From positions 1 through 64,000 of the forward strand of contig NZ_JACJLQ010000007.1 of the NCBI RefSeq assembly GCF_016902295.1: a DNA stretch of 64,000 nucleotides. Direction: 5' to 3'. The first letter of the stretch is position 1. Every line of letters begins with the position of its first letter. The stretch is from Bacteroides caecigallinarum (GTDB lineage Bacteria > Bacteroidota > Bacteroidia > Bacteroidales > Bacteroidaceae). Made by a program: the position numbers and the translations under genes. Of the stretch, positions 56,075-64,000 are shown piece by piece. The notes under the pieces were generated by a model. It ran no database searches, was not told where the DNA came from, and was given only the letters and a program-made list of their open reading frames with translations.

Positions 56075-56449
56075 ATGAAATACATATACAGTGTCATAGG
56101 CTTTGTTTCGGTGTTGCTGGGCTTTATAGGAATATTTCTTCCTGTATTGCCCACAACACCTTTTCTTTTGCTGGCGGCCGCATTGTTTTTCCGTAGTTCG
56201 CCGCATGCCTATAAATGGCTGACAGAGCATCCGCAGCTGGGACCTTACATAAAGAGCTTCCGCGAGGACAAATCAATCCCTTTGCGAATCAAGATTATAT
56301 CCGTAGGCACACTGTGGATTACGGCTGTACACTGTATTGTTTTCATTTTTGATACTTGGTGGCTGAAATTGTTTATGGGCATACTTGCCACTTGCATCAC
56401 ACTTTATATTCTTTCTTTCAAAACACGCAAAAACAAATGTCAAGACTAA
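56075..56449 (+). CDS. ybaN: YbaN-family (DUF454) inner-membrane protein
   Basis: The 124-residue protein has the YbaN/DUF454 layout: two or three membrane helices and the signature GFIGIFLPVLPTTPFLLLAAALFFRSSPHAYKWL (cited as LPVLPTTPFLLLAAALFF), then LGPYIKSFREDKSIPLRIKI and a final membrane region. Function is not known; the gene sits 49 bp after DUF2023 and could be in the fldA operon. Confidence 0.9.
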   Translation: MKYIYSVIGFVSVLLGFIGIFLPVLPTTPFLLLAAALFFRSSPHAYKWLTEHPQLGPYIKSFREDKSIPLRIKIISVGTLWITAVHCIVFIFDTWWLKLFMGILATCITLYILSFKTRKNKCQD

Positions 56450-56562
56450 ACAACTGACGCTATTTATGAATATGAGAAATTCCGCTTGTTTGATGCAATG
56501 ATTGCCGGTAAATATTATTACATTTGTAAAAACAGGTTTTTAAACTCATAAATTGAGATATT

Positions 56563-57195
56563 ATGACAAACAGACTTTCAAAACTATTTGCAATCTTTTT
56601 ATTATTGTTTGTGCCTTCTTTAATGTTTGCACAGTCTTATTCGTATGACAAGAGAAACGGTCAGGTCTATTATGACGGTAAAGTCATTCATGGAGCCGAT
56701 TCTCATTCTTTCCGTGATTTAGGTTATGGCTATGGTAAAGACAGAAATCATGTTTACAGATATGGAACAATATTAGAGTATGTGGATCCTTCCTATTTTA
56801 GGGTTGACAGAAGATTTTCTGCTGATAACCGTCCGTCGCCCGGTAAACCAGGTGGAGGATATCATTATTGTGACAGACCGGGATATTATGTATCAACCTT
56901 CGATGTTTTTTATAATGGAGAGAAGATACCTGGAGCGTCAGGCAGTAGTTTTGTAATCCTCAAAGAAGGATATGCCAAGGACGCATTCAATGTATATTGG
57001 ATGGGGAAGAAAATCTCTGGGGCGTCAACTTCTTCCTTCGTCTGTCTTGGAAATGGTTATGCCAAGGATGCTTTCAATGCATATTGGGAAGGAAGCAAGA
57101 TAAATGGAGCTTCAACTTCATCATTCAAAGTTACCAGAGGATTCTATGCTGAGGATGCTTTCTATGTGTATTTTAAGGGAGAGAAACTTAAATAA
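56563..57195 (+). CDS. Exported DKNYY-repeat protein
   Basis: The 210-residue product has a signal peptide (1-23, ending MFAQ). The mature part is built from repeats of about 27 residues, clearest at the end: GYAKDAFNVYWMGKKISGAS, GYAKDAFNAYWEGSKINGAS and FYAEDAFYVYFKGEKLK. The DxxxVYxxGxxIxGAxxxSF pattern is that of DKNYY-family proteins, found on bacterial surfaces with unknown function. Repeats near the N-terminus are DKRNGQVYYDGKVIHGADSH and DRNHVYRYG. Likely periplasmic or surface-located. No obvious partner. Confidence 0.85.
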   Translation: MTNRLSKLFAIFLLLFVPSLMFAQSYSYDKRNGQVYYDGKVIHGADSHSFRDLGYGYGKDRNHVYRYGTILEYVDPSYFRVDRRFSADNRPSPGKPGGGYHYCDRPGYYVSTFDVFYNGEKIPGASGSSFVILKEGYAKDAFNVYWMGKKISGASTSSFVCLGNGYAKDAFNAYWEGSKINGASTSSFKVTRGFYAEDAFYVYFKGEKLK

Positions 57196-57244
57196 CCAGT
57201 TAATGTTCCAATTATGGAGATATCCTTTAGTTGGTTCGTTTTAT

Positions 57245-58039
57245 TTACACCTTGTCAAGTATTCTTTTCACTACCGGCAGGTTTAGTATCGGAATTAAAA
57301 AGAATGAAGGGGTAACAACGCACAGTAGAACTGTTATTTTTGTAAATATTCCGGGAATACATTTGTGGCGTTTTCTGAAAAGATATTTCAAGGCTACAGA
57401 CACGGTCTTTTCCGGAGATTGCATTATCCCCAATTTTCGAAGTATTTTTCTCTTTTTATCAGACAGTTCATACAAAGGTGTATCTACAGCTCCAGGATAA
57501 ACTGTAGTTACTCCGACTCCGAAACGTCTCATCTCGTACCATAGGGAACGGGAAAAATTTTTAAGAAATGCTTTTGTAGCTCCGTAGTGCGATATTGTAG
57601 GGAAAGGCATCCATGCAGTAGCCGATGACACTATCAGGATATAACCGTGTCGGCGTGTTGCCATATCTTCACCGAACAAACGTATCAGCTTTGCAGGTGC
57701 AGAGCAATGAAGTGAAATTATTTTTTCTAAATTGGTAAGTGGTGTTTTAAGAAATGTGGAGAATAACAACATTCCTGCATTGCTTACCAATACATCCACT
57801 TCAATGTTCCAGCCTTTTACGGTATTGTAGATTATTTCCGGAATATCTGATAAAGTAAGGTCAGCGTCTATAATTCTGACATCTGTATTCGGAAATTTAG
57901 TTCTTACTTTGTCGGCTGTTATGATATTTTCATCATGTCTGTTACTAACAATTATAACTCCATATCCTTTTTCTGCGAGTTGTAATGTGTAATGAACTCC
58001 CATACCTGATGAGGCCCCTGTTATCAAAGCATATTTCAT
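57245..58039 (-). CDS. Short-chain dehydrogenase/reductase with C-terminal membrane tail
   Basis: The 264-residue SDR has ITGASSGMGVHYT (cofactor loop), LVSNAGMLLF, catalytic Ser in VSSATAW and YxxxK in HYGATKAFLKN. Unlike classical SDRs it ends in a hydrophobic segment (FTKITVLLCVVTPSFFLIPIL), suggesting membrane anchoring, as in the DHRS7/ketosphinganine-reductase-like group. That group makes lipid metabolites; sphingolipid synthesis is known in Bacteroidetes but the substrate here is unproven. A TetR-like remnant lies 9 bp upstream. Confidence 0.85.
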   Translation of the reverse strand: MKYALITGASSGMGVHYTLQLAEKGYGVIIVSNRHDENIITADKVRTKFPNTDVRIIDADLTLSDIPEIIYNTVKGWNIEVDVLVSNAGMLLFSTFLKTPLTNLEKIISLHCSAPAKLIRLFGEDMATRRHGYILIVSSATAWMPFPTISHYGATKAFLKNFSRSLWYEMRRFGVGVTTVYPGAVDTPLYELSDKKRKILRKLGIMQSPEKTVSVALKYLFRKRHKCIPGIFTKITVLLCVVTPSFFLIPILNLPVVKRILDKV

Positions 58040-58047
58040 TTTTCTAT

Positions 58048-58194
58048 TTATGAATTTAAGTTCGTAATCATTTGTAGTCTGGCATCTTCTTTTCTCATAA
58101 AATCGGATACTGTGTCTGCTATACTCTCTGATGCGGTGGAATACCTACTCCTTCCATTATATAATTTATATGAGACTTGTAATAGTCGATATTT
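58048..58194 (-). pseudogene. Frameshifted C-terminal remnant, possibly of a TetR-type regulator
   Basis: On the minus strand one frame reads IDYYKSHINYIMEGVGIPPHQRV and stops; a shifted frame continues SESIADTVSDFMRKEDARLQ and ends MITNLNS followed by TAA. Joined, these look like one helical C-terminal segment of about 45 residues, disrupted by a frameshift near 58120 and lacking any start. It sits directly ahead of the SDR gene, where a regulator would fit, but the TetR label is a guess. The rest of this 297-bp gap shows nothing. Confidence 0.42.
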
Positions 58195-58336
58195 TATGAT
58201 AATTTTGTTAGAAGTTTAGATAAATGCTTATGAAACATATTTACTGGAAAGGTCTATGGCGAAAGATTGATAAATTCATTGAAAGAATTATTGACTGTAT
58301 AATTATCTTTTTCGGTTGAGAAAGATAAGATTATTA

Positions 58337-59347
58337 TTATTCCAAAACTTCGTAGCTGCTGATTTGTATAGGCGTATCGAGATTGTGGAGTACTTTCTCA
58401 AGCATTATTCCGTCGAGGTTGTTGTATTCATAGCCGAATGTCGCACGTATTCCCTGAAGAATAAATTGTGTAGCTCTGTCGAGTGCTATCGGGAGACTGT
58501 CTCCCTGCATCAGGGCACCAGTTATGACACTTGTGAAAGTGTCTCCCGTGCCAGGATAATGTGCAGGCAGATATGGGCATGTAACTTTCCAATATCTGTT
58601 ACCGTGACGGTTGTATGCAAACACAGAAGTAGTATGTGTGTTTTCAGGTACAGGTACACTTGTTGCTATTACTATGTCCGGCCCTGCATCAGAAAGTCTT
58701 TTCAGATACGATTTTATTTCCTGAACCGTTACCTCGCTTTTATATTCCACGTCCAGAAGTCTGAAAACTTCCGTCATGTTTGGTGTTATCACATCGGCAT
58801 ATTTTATGAGTTTCTTCATTTCTGTCACCATGTCTTCTGTGATGCCTTTATACAGATTGCCGTTGTCGCCAAGTACAGGGTCCACTACAACCATATCCTG
58901 CGGACGTCGGAACTTAGATATGAAATCTTCCACTATCTGTACCTGTTGTGGTGAGCCAAGATATCCGGTGTAGAACGTATCGAACTTCATGTCGAGTTTT
59001 TCCCAGCTTTCTATTATCCGCTTCATCTCCTCTGTCAGGTCGAGGAACGAGTAATGCGGATATTGTGTATGTGCCGATAGAACTGCCGTAGGGAGCGGGC
59101 AAACCTGTATTCCCATTGAGGAAAGTATTGGAATCACTGCCATGAGCGACACTCTTCCGGCTCCGGAAAGGTCGTGTACTGCCACGACACGTTTTACGTG
59201 GCTTTGCAGGTATGTCTTCTGCAAACCTGAACTTGCAGCCGATGTGTGCGCTGTTGCAGTTTTTTTCTTTTTCATTCCCGACTTCTGCCATGCGGCTTTG
59301 CGCGCCTGGTATTGTTCGTATTTGTTTTCTATATAATTGTCTGCCAT
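58337..59347 (-). CDS. Pyridoxamine/pyridoxal kinase-like protein
   Basis: The 336-residue protein carries a ThiD/PdxK-type ribokinase fold: VHDLSGAGRVSLMAVIPILSSMG at about 57-79 (cited as HDLSGAGRVSLMAVIPILS), PLPTAVLSAHTQYP, VVDPVLGDNGNLY, ITPNMTEVFRLLD and the ATP/catalytic loop PGTGDTFTSVITGAL with the catalytic Asp. It phosphorylates pyridoxal or pyridoxamine in vitamin B6 salvage. A lysine-rich N-terminal extension of about 50 residues precedes the fold; true start may be internal, but I see no better ATG near residue 50. Confidence 0.88.
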   Translation of the reverse strand: MADNYIENKYEQYQARKAAWQKSGMKKKKTATAHTSAASSGLQKTYLQSHVKRVVAVHDLSGAGRVSLMAVIPILSSMGIQVCPLPTAVLSAHTQYPHYSFLDLTEEMKRIIESWEKLDMKFDTFYTGYLGSPQQVQIVEDFISKFRRPQDMVVVDPVLGDNGNLYKGITEDMVTEMKKLIKYADVITPNMTEVFRLLDVEYKSEVTVQEIKSYLKRLSDAGPDIVIATSVPVPENTHTTSVFAYNRHGNRYWKVTCPYLPAHYPGTGDTFTSVITGALMQGDSLPIALDRATQFILQGIRATFGYEYNNLDGIMLEKVLHNLDTPIQISSYEVLE

Positions 59348-59483
59348 AATCTGTTTTTACTGTTATCGTTGCAAAGTACGTCACTTTTTGGGTACGAGGC
59401 AAATATTTTGCATTATTTTATTGGTTGCATGGAAACTTCATTCTGTCAGTTTATAAACTTATTTTTGCCTTGATGTTTTCTGT

Positions 59484-59567
59484 AAATATAAGTTGTGTAT
59501 TTATAAATATAACTTGTATATATAAAAATACAACTTGTGTTTTTATAAATATAGATTATATTTACAG
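59484..59567. repeat. 21-bp tandem units (array R7)
   Basis: Units start at 59484, 59505, 59526 and 59547, exactly 21 bp apart. The third is identical to the R5 unit at 42595 (AAATACAACTTGTG then TTTTTAT). Neighbouring units carry AAGTTG or CAACTTG, so some are partial reverse complements. It fills part of the 370-bp gap between the kinase gene and the helicase promoter; the rest of that gap shows nothing else. Confidence 0.9.
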
Positions 59568-59658
59568 ATTATGAACTGTCGAAAATGTTTTTCTGTCAGC
59601 TCTTTTTCAGGTTATTGTCTTCTGCAGATGTAGATTAGCCATACGCCGGCATGTATTA

Positions 59659-59690
59659 TTGGCATATTTCGCATATTTTCCGTATATTTG
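59659..59690 (+). promoter_or_regulatory. Promoter for the DEAD-box helicase gene
   Basis: TTG at 59659-59661 and TATATTTG at 59683-59690 are 21 bp apart. Transcription starts near 59697, so the ATG at 59719 is used and an upstream in-frame ATG at 59659 is not. Confidence 0.7.
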
Positions 59691-59718
59691 CATTAAGACA
59701 TTAAATCATTATAAACTT

Positions 59719-61035
59719 ATGGATATCCGTACAATACTGAAGAATCTGAAAATAGAAGAGTTGAACGCTATGCAGCAGGCAGCTGTAGAAGCTTATAAAG
59801 AAGGAAACGACATAGTACTGCTTTCGCCTACTGGTTCCGGCAAAACCCTGGCTTATCTTATTCCACTTGTGCAGTCACTGAAGAAGGATGCCGAGGGAGT
59901 GCAGGCTGTAGTGCTTGTTCCGTCACGCGAGTTGGCATTGCAGATAGAACAGGTCTTCAAAGGAATGGGTACTGACTTCCAGGTAATGAGTTGCTATGGC
60001 GGACGTCCTGCCATGGACGAACACCGCACAATGAAAGGTATCCGTCCGTCGGTGATTATCGGTACTCCGGGACGTATGAACGACCATCTTGGAAAAGGTA
60101 ATATAGATGCATCTACAGTGCGTGTACTTGTTATTGATGAGTTCGACAAGTGTCTGGAATTCGGATTTCAGGAGGAAATGGCAGATGTGATAGGCAAGTT
60201 GCCTAATTTGCGCCGGAGGTTCCTTCTTTCCGCTACGGATGCCGAAGAAATACCGCGCTTTGCTGGAGTAAACAAGAGTGTAAGGCTGAATTTCCTGAAT
60301 TCTGACGAACAGTTGTCGGACAGACTTCATCTATATAAAGTGGAGTCGCCGGTAAAGGATAAACTGGAGACATTATATAAATTGGTATGTAATTTAGGAG
60401 CGGAGCAGACACTGGTATTCTGCAATCATCGTGAGAGTGTTGACAGGGTAGGCCAGTATCTGCACTCAATGAAAGTTTATTGTGAAACATTTCATGGTGG
60501 AATGGATCAGGACGATCGCGAAAGAGCATTGTATAAGTTCAGAAACGGCAGTTGCAATATATTTATTTCTACAGACCTTGCTGCTCGCGGACTTGACATC
60601 TCGGGAATAAAGAATGTGGTCCACTATCATCTGCCAATAGCCGAAGATGGATTTATACACCGGAACGGACGTACTGCAAGATGGGATGCCGAAGGTAGTG
60701 CATATATTATTATGCATTCCGAAGAAAAAGTACCGGATTATCTTCCTGACGAGATTGATGTTTATACTCTGCCGGAGATAACACCCAAACCTTCGAAACC
60801 GGAGTTCGTCACATTATATATAGGTAAGGGTAAAAAAGACAAGATAAACAAGATAGATATAGTAGGCTTCCTCTTCAAGAAAGGTGGGCTTAATAAAGAC
60901 GATGTAGGAAAAGTTGACGTTAAGGATCATTATGCTTTTGTGGCTATATCGAGGAAAAAGAGCCAACAAACGTTAAAGTTGATACAAAATGAAAAGATTA
61001 AGGGGGTGAAAACTTTGATAGAACTGGCAAAATGA
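59719..61035 (+). CDS. DEAD-box RNA helicase, DbpA-like
   Basis: The 438-residue helicase has motif Q region (IEELNAMQQAAVEA), Walker A SPTGSGKT near 45-52, motif Ib (PSRELALQ), an altered motif II DEFD (VLVIDEFDKC) instead of the usual DEAD, motif III SAT, and HRNGRTARWD motif VI where the usual HRxGRxGR is changed. The last 75 residues (KPEFVTLYIGKGKKDKINKI and DVGKVDVKDHYAFVAI) resemble the DbpA RNA-binding domain, suggesting a role in 23S rRNA maturation. The promoter at 59659-59690 fixes the start at 59719. Confidence 0.9.
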   Translation: MDIRTILKNLKIEELNAMQQAAVEAYKEGNDIVLLSPTGSGKTLAYLIPLVQSLKKDAEGVQAVVLVPSRELALQIEQVFKGMGTDFQVMSCYGGRPAMDEHRTMKGIRPSVIIGTPGRMNDHLGKGNIDASTVRVLVIDEFDKCLEFGFQEEMADVIGKLPNLRRRFLLSATDAEEIPRFAGVNKSVRLNFLNSDEQLSDRLHLYKVESPVKDKLETLYKLVCNLGAEQTLVFCNHRESVDRVGQYLHSMKVYCETFHGGMDQDDRERALYKFRNGSCNIFISTDLAARGLDISGIKNVVHYHLPIAEDGFIHRNGRTARWDAEGSAYIIMHSEEKVPDYLPDEIDVYTLPEITPKPSKPEFVTLYIGKGKKDKINKIDIVGFLFKKGGLNKDDVGKVDVKDHYAFVAISRKKSQQTLKLIQNEKIKGVKTLIELAK

Positions 61036-61211
61036 TAACTTTGTGTCAGTGCATATACAGAACAACGGGTCATTATCTCAATTTGCTATGGTTATTATAA
61101 CGAAATACACCACAGTATGATTGTTGTGTGTCAAAATGATAGTAAAATTATGCTTCATATCATAAAATGAAAGAAAATTTCAATTGTGGATGTAATTTTA
61201 TTAGATTAAAG

Positions 61212-61243
61212 TTTGGTTGTGTGGAAATAAATACATAAATTCG
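61212..61243 (+). promoter_or_regulatory. Promoter for serC
   Basis: TTTG at 61212-61215 and TAAATTCG at 61236-61243 (one mismatch to TAnnTTTG) are 20 bp apart. Transcription start would be about 45 nt before serC. The rest of the 257-bp gap after the helicase shows nothing definite. Confidence 0.6.
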
Positions 61244-61292
61244 CAATCGTAAGATATTAAAATATATGTAAAACCAATTAAACAACTGCCAA

Positions 61293-62363
61293 ATGAAAAA
61301 ACATAATTTTAATGCGGGACCATCTATTTTGCCTCGCGAAGTAATAGAGAAAACAGCACAAGCTATATTGGATTTTAATGGCTCTGGACTTTCGTTGATG
61401 GAAATAAGTCATCGCGCAAAAGACTTTCAGCCGGTAGTGGACGAAGCTGTAGCTTTGTTTAAAGAGATACTAAATATCCCGGAAGGGTACTCAGTGATAT
61501 TCCTTGGTGGCGGTGCAAGCCTTGAATTCTGTATGGTTCCATATAACTTCCTCGAAAAGAAAGCTGCTTATCTTAACACGGGTACTTGGGCTAAGAAAGC
61601 GCTGAAAGAAGCAAAAGCTTTTGGCGAAGCTGTGGAAGTTGCATCATCTGAAAAAGACGGATATACATATATTCCTAAGGATTATGTTATTCCTGAAGAT
61701 GCGGAATATTTCCATATTACTACTAATAATACTATCTATGGAACAGAATTGCATTCGGACCCTGAAGTGAATGTTCCTTTGATTGCGGATATGTCTTCTG
61801 ATATTTTCTCACGTCCTGTTGACGTTTCAAAATATATCTGTATCTATGGTGGCGCACAGAAGAATCTGGCTCCTGCGGGTGTTACTTTCGTAATTGTGAA
61901 AGATGAAGCGCTTGGCAAGGTTACACGTCATATCCCAACCATGCTTGATTATAAGACACACGTTGACAAGGGTTCTATGTTCAATACTCCTCCTGTAGTG
62001 CCTATTTATGCAGCATTGCAGACTTTGAAATGGATCAAAGCACAGGGTGGTGTGGAAGAAATGCAGCGCAGAGCTAAGGAACGTGCTGATTTGCTTTATG
62101 CTGAAATTGACCGCAACAAACTGTTCCGCGGTACAGTGACAGTGAAAGAAGACCGCTCACTGATGAACATCTGCTTCGTAATGGCCGATGAATATAAGGA
62201 CTTGGAAGCTGACTTCCTGAAGTTCGCTACAGACCGTGGTATGGTAGGTATCAAAGGTCACCGTTCAGTAGGCGGATTCCGTGCTTCATGCTATAATGCT
62301 ATGCCATTGGAAAGCGTTAAGGCTCTTATCGAGTGCATGCAGGAATTTGAAAAATTGCATTAA
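61293..62363 (+). CDS. serC: Phosphoserine aminotransferase
   Basis: The 356-residue PLP enzyme converts 3-phosphohydroxypyruvate to phosphoserine. Features: [13 protein letters not shown] at the start, [25 protein letters not shown], the PLP lysine in [14 protein letters not shown], and the tail [22 protein letters not shown]. It precedes serA, but a strong terminator-like hairpin lies between them. Confidence 0.97.
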   Translation: MKKHNFNAGPSILPREVIEKTAQAILDFNGSGLSLMEISHRAKDFQPVVDEAVALFKEILNIPEGYSVIFLGGGASLEFCMVPYNFLEKKAAYLNTGTWAKKALKEAKAFGEAVEVASSEKDGYTYIPKDYVIPEDAEYFHITTNNTIYGTELHSDPEVNVPLIADMSSDIFSRPVDVSKYICIYGGAQKNLAPAGVTFVIVKDEALGKVTRHIPTMLDYKTHVDKGSMFNTPPVVPIYAALQTLKWIKAQGGVEEMQRRAKERADLLYAEIDRNKLFRGTVTVKEDRSLMNICFVMADEYKDLEADFLKFATDRGMVGIKGHRSVGGFRASCYNAMPLESVKALIECMQEFEKLH

Positions 62364-62384
62364 TCCGTATTAATTATCAAATAG

Positions 62385-62420
62385 GGACGTGACGGAGACT
62401 TCTCTTTTCACGTCCTTTTT
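62385..62420 (+). terminator. Intrinsic terminator between serC and serA
   Basis: GGACGTGA (62385-62392) pairs with TCACGTCC (62408-62415) around a 15-nt loop and is followed at once by five T residues. It lies 22 bp after serC stops and 30 bp before serA starts. Confidence 0.85.
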
Positions 62421-62449
62421 ATCTTTATATCACTTAAATTTTACTACAC

Positions 62450-63373
62450 ATGAAAGTCTTGATTGCAACAGAAAAACCATTCGCCAAGGTTGCTGTGGAT
62501 GGTATTCGTAAGGAAATAGAAGCAGCTGGTTATGAACTTGTTCTATTGGAAAAATATACAGAGAAAGCCCAATTACTTGATGCCGTAAAAGATGTGAACG
62601 CCATTATTATCCGCAGTGATATTGTGGATAAGGAAGTGCTTGATGCGGCAAAGGAACTTAAGATTGTTGTACGTGCGGGTGCCGGATATGACAATGTTGA
62701 TTTGGCTGAGGCTACGGCTCATGGAGTATGCGTGATGAATACTCCGGGACAGAACTCAAACGCTGTGGCAGAACTTGCTTTCGGTATGATGATTATGGCT
62801 GTCCGTAATTTCTATAACGGTAAGGCTGGTACAGAACTTATGGGTAAGAAACTTGGTATTCATGCATACGGTAATGTGGGACGTAATGTAGCCCGTATCG
62901 CCAAAGGAATCGGCATGGATATTTATGCTTACGATGCTTTCTGTCCTAAGGAAGCTATCAAGGCTGACGGTGTCACTCCTGTAGATTCTGCAGATGAGCT
63001 TTACAAGAATTGTGATGTCGTTTCACTTCATATTCCTGCTACTCCTGAAACACGCAAATCTATCAATTATGACTTGGTGAACCTGATGCCAAAGAACGGT
63101 TTGCTTGTCAATACTGCAAGAAAAGAAGTTATCGACGAAGAAGGACTTCTGAAACTGATGGAAGAACGTCAGGACTTGAAGTATGTAACAGACATTATGC
63201 CAGAAAAGAATGAAGAGTTTGCCGCTAAATGTGCCGGCAGATATTTCTCTACTCCTAAAAAAATGGGTGCCCAGACTGCTGAGGCTAATATCAATGCAGG
63301 TATTGCTGCTGCAAAACAGATTGTGGCATACTTCAAGGATGGTTGCGAGAAATTCCGTGTAAATAAAAAATAA
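62450..63373 (+). CDS. serA: D-3-phosphoglycerate dehydrogenase (short type, no ACT domain)
   Basis: The 307-residue enzyme makes 3-phosphohydroxypyruvate, the step before SerC. It has the D-2-hydroxyacid dehydrogenase fold: RAGAGYDNVDLAEATAHG, NTPGQNSNAVAEL, the NAD loop GIHAYGNVGRNVARIAKG, and VNTARKEVIDEEGLL. The catalytic Arg is in VVRAGAG, and a Glu region follows. It lacks the C-terminal ACT domain that mediates serine feedback in longer SerA proteins. It is followed after 14 bp by a DUF1015 gene. Confidence 0.94.
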   Translation: MKVLIATEKPFAKVAVDGIRKEIEAAGYELVLLEKYTEKAQLLDAVKDVNAIIIRSDIVDKEVLDAAKELKIVVRAGAGYDNVDLAEATAHGVCVMNTPGQNSNAVAELAFGMMIMAVRNFYNGKAGTELMGKKLGIHAYGNVGRNVARIAKGIGMDIYAYDAFCPKEAIKADGVTPVDSADELYKNCDVVSLHIPATPETRKSINYDLVNLMPKNGLLVNTARKEVIDEEGLLKLMEERQDLKYVTDIMPEKNEEFAAKCAGRYFSTPKKMGAQTAEANINAGIAAAKQIVAYFKDGCEKFRVNKK

Positions 63374-63387
63374 AAAACTTTCTGCCT

Positions 63388-64000
63388 ATGGCAATAGTTA
63401 AACCTTTCAAGGGCATACGCCCACCGAAATCAATGGTAGAGGAAGTGGCTTCCCGACCATACGATGTATTGAATTCAGAAGAGGCGCGTGAAGAGGCTAA
63501 GGGTAATGAAAAGTCATTATACCATATCATCAAGCCTGAAATAGACTTCCCGGTTGGAACTGACGAGCATGATCCTGCTGTATATGACAAGGCAGTTGAG
63601 AACTTCAAGATGTTCCAGGAAAAGGGATGGCTGGTGCAGGACGATAAAGAAAACTATTATGTATATGCACAGACCATGAATGGCAAGACTCAGTATGGTC
63701 TTGTTGTTGGCGCATACGTGCCTGACTATATGAATGGCGTAATAAAGAAGCATGAGCTTACACGCCGCGATAAGGAAGAGGACCGTATGAAGCATGTCCG
63801 TGTGAACAATGCGAACATCGAGCCTGTATTCTTTGCATATCCCGATAATGCCGAACTTGATGCCATCGTTGCTAAATATACTGCATGCGAGCCGGAATAT
63901 GACTTCATAGCTCCGGGCGACGGATTCGGTCATACATTATGGGTTATTGATGAAAAGGACGATATAGACAGGATTACTGCTTTGTTTGCTGATATGCCGG
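63388..64000 (+). CDS. DUF1015-family protein (5' part, cut by window edge)
   Basis: An ATG at 63388, 14 bp after serA, opens a frame that stays open to the edge (204 residues). It begins MAIVKPFKGIRPPKSMVEEV followed by ASRPYDVLNSEEAREEA, then SLYHIIKPEIDFP, YYVYAQTMNGKTQYGLVVGA and the charged HELTRRDKEEDRMKHVRVN. This is the N-terminal half of DUF1015, a protein family repeatedly placed next to serA/serC in Bacteroidetes and Firmicutes. Its function is unknown to me; the link to serine synthesis is inferred from context. Confidence 0.9.
   Translation, partial: MAIVKPFKGIRPPKSMVEEVASRPYDVLNSEEAREEAKGNEKSLYHIIKPEIDFPVGTDEHDPAVYDKAVENFKMFQEKGWLVQDDKENYYVYAQTMNGKTQYGLVVGAYVPDYMNGVIKKHELTRRDKEEDRMKHVRVNNANIEPVFFAYPDNAELDAIVAKYTACEPEYDFIAPGDGFGHTLWVIDEKDDIDRITALFADMP

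Overview
The window looks like chromosomal DNA of a gut-type Bacteroidales (Bacteroides/Phocaeicola-like); I cannot name the species. Reasons: many genes are preceded by the Bacteroidetes promoter signature (TTTG near -33 and TAnnTTTG near -7, about 20 bp apart) rather than sigma70 boxes; Shine-Dalgarno sites are weak or absent; and the gene families are typical (ECF sigma/FecR-DUF4974/STN-TonB receptor/DUF4249 set, HU-like protein with a C-terminal extension, RecD2, YhhQ-QueC-QueF, aconitase-Icd-citrate synthase operon). No rRNA or tRNA gene, phage, complete insertion sequence or CRISPR array was seen.

Layout. 1-4.5 kb: a truncated AAA-ATPase/nuclease remnant at the left edge, then a leftward group of an M50 metalloprotease, a secreted CE1-type esterase, endonuclease III and a CorA transporter. 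4.7-9 kb: RecD2 helicase facing a small accessory islet, a truncated DUF4041 gene and a Schlafen/AlbA_2 protein. 9-11.2 kb: queuosine operon (transporter, queC, queF) behind a candidate preQ1-I riboswitch that overlaps the first ribosome-binding region. 11.3-18.1 kb: an AAA ATPase, dnaX, an FtsB-like division protein with a membrane partner, a B12-binding radical SAM protein, and prs. 18.2-24.4 kb: thiamine operon thiS-thiE-thiG-thiC-thiH, then thiF and a TenI-like gene, led by a clear TPP riboswitch. 24.8-30.7 kb: an envelope protein and the acn-icd-gltA operon, which makes 2-oxoglutarate. 30.7-39.8 kb: a redox/stress-like region with flavodoxin, CMD-cupin fusion, DUF362, TonB receptor, aldo/keto reductase, two AraC regulators, a decayed Tat-exported aldo/keto reductase, an SDR and an ABM monooxygenase. 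39.9-46.9 kb: envelope proteins, HU-like protein, Crp-like regulator, acyltransferase, a complete AAA/PD-(D/E)XK protein and a 37-residue lipoprotein. 47-52.6 kb: an ECF-sigma/FecR/TonB receptor/DUF4249/beta-barrel operon. 52.7-61 kb: porin-like protein, His-rich cation exporter, flavodoxin-DUF2023-YbaN, DKNYY repeat protein, SDR, pyridoxamine kinase and a DbpA-like DEAD helicase. 61.3-64 kb: serC, serA and a DUF1015 gene cut by the right edge.

The most unusual signal is not a gene. Seven short tandem arrays have unit lengths of exactly 11, 21 or 22 bp, i.e. one or two helical turns. Three arrays each have five TTTAAA-like sites spaced exactly 11 bp apart; two share a 21-bp AT-rich unit; two consist of 22-bp units with GC-rich palindromic cores. 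They share spacing rather than one sequence, and lie inside operons (queC-queF, thiE-thiG) or upstream of promoters. Together with the preQ1 riboswitch candidate and several decaying genes, they are the points most worth checking.
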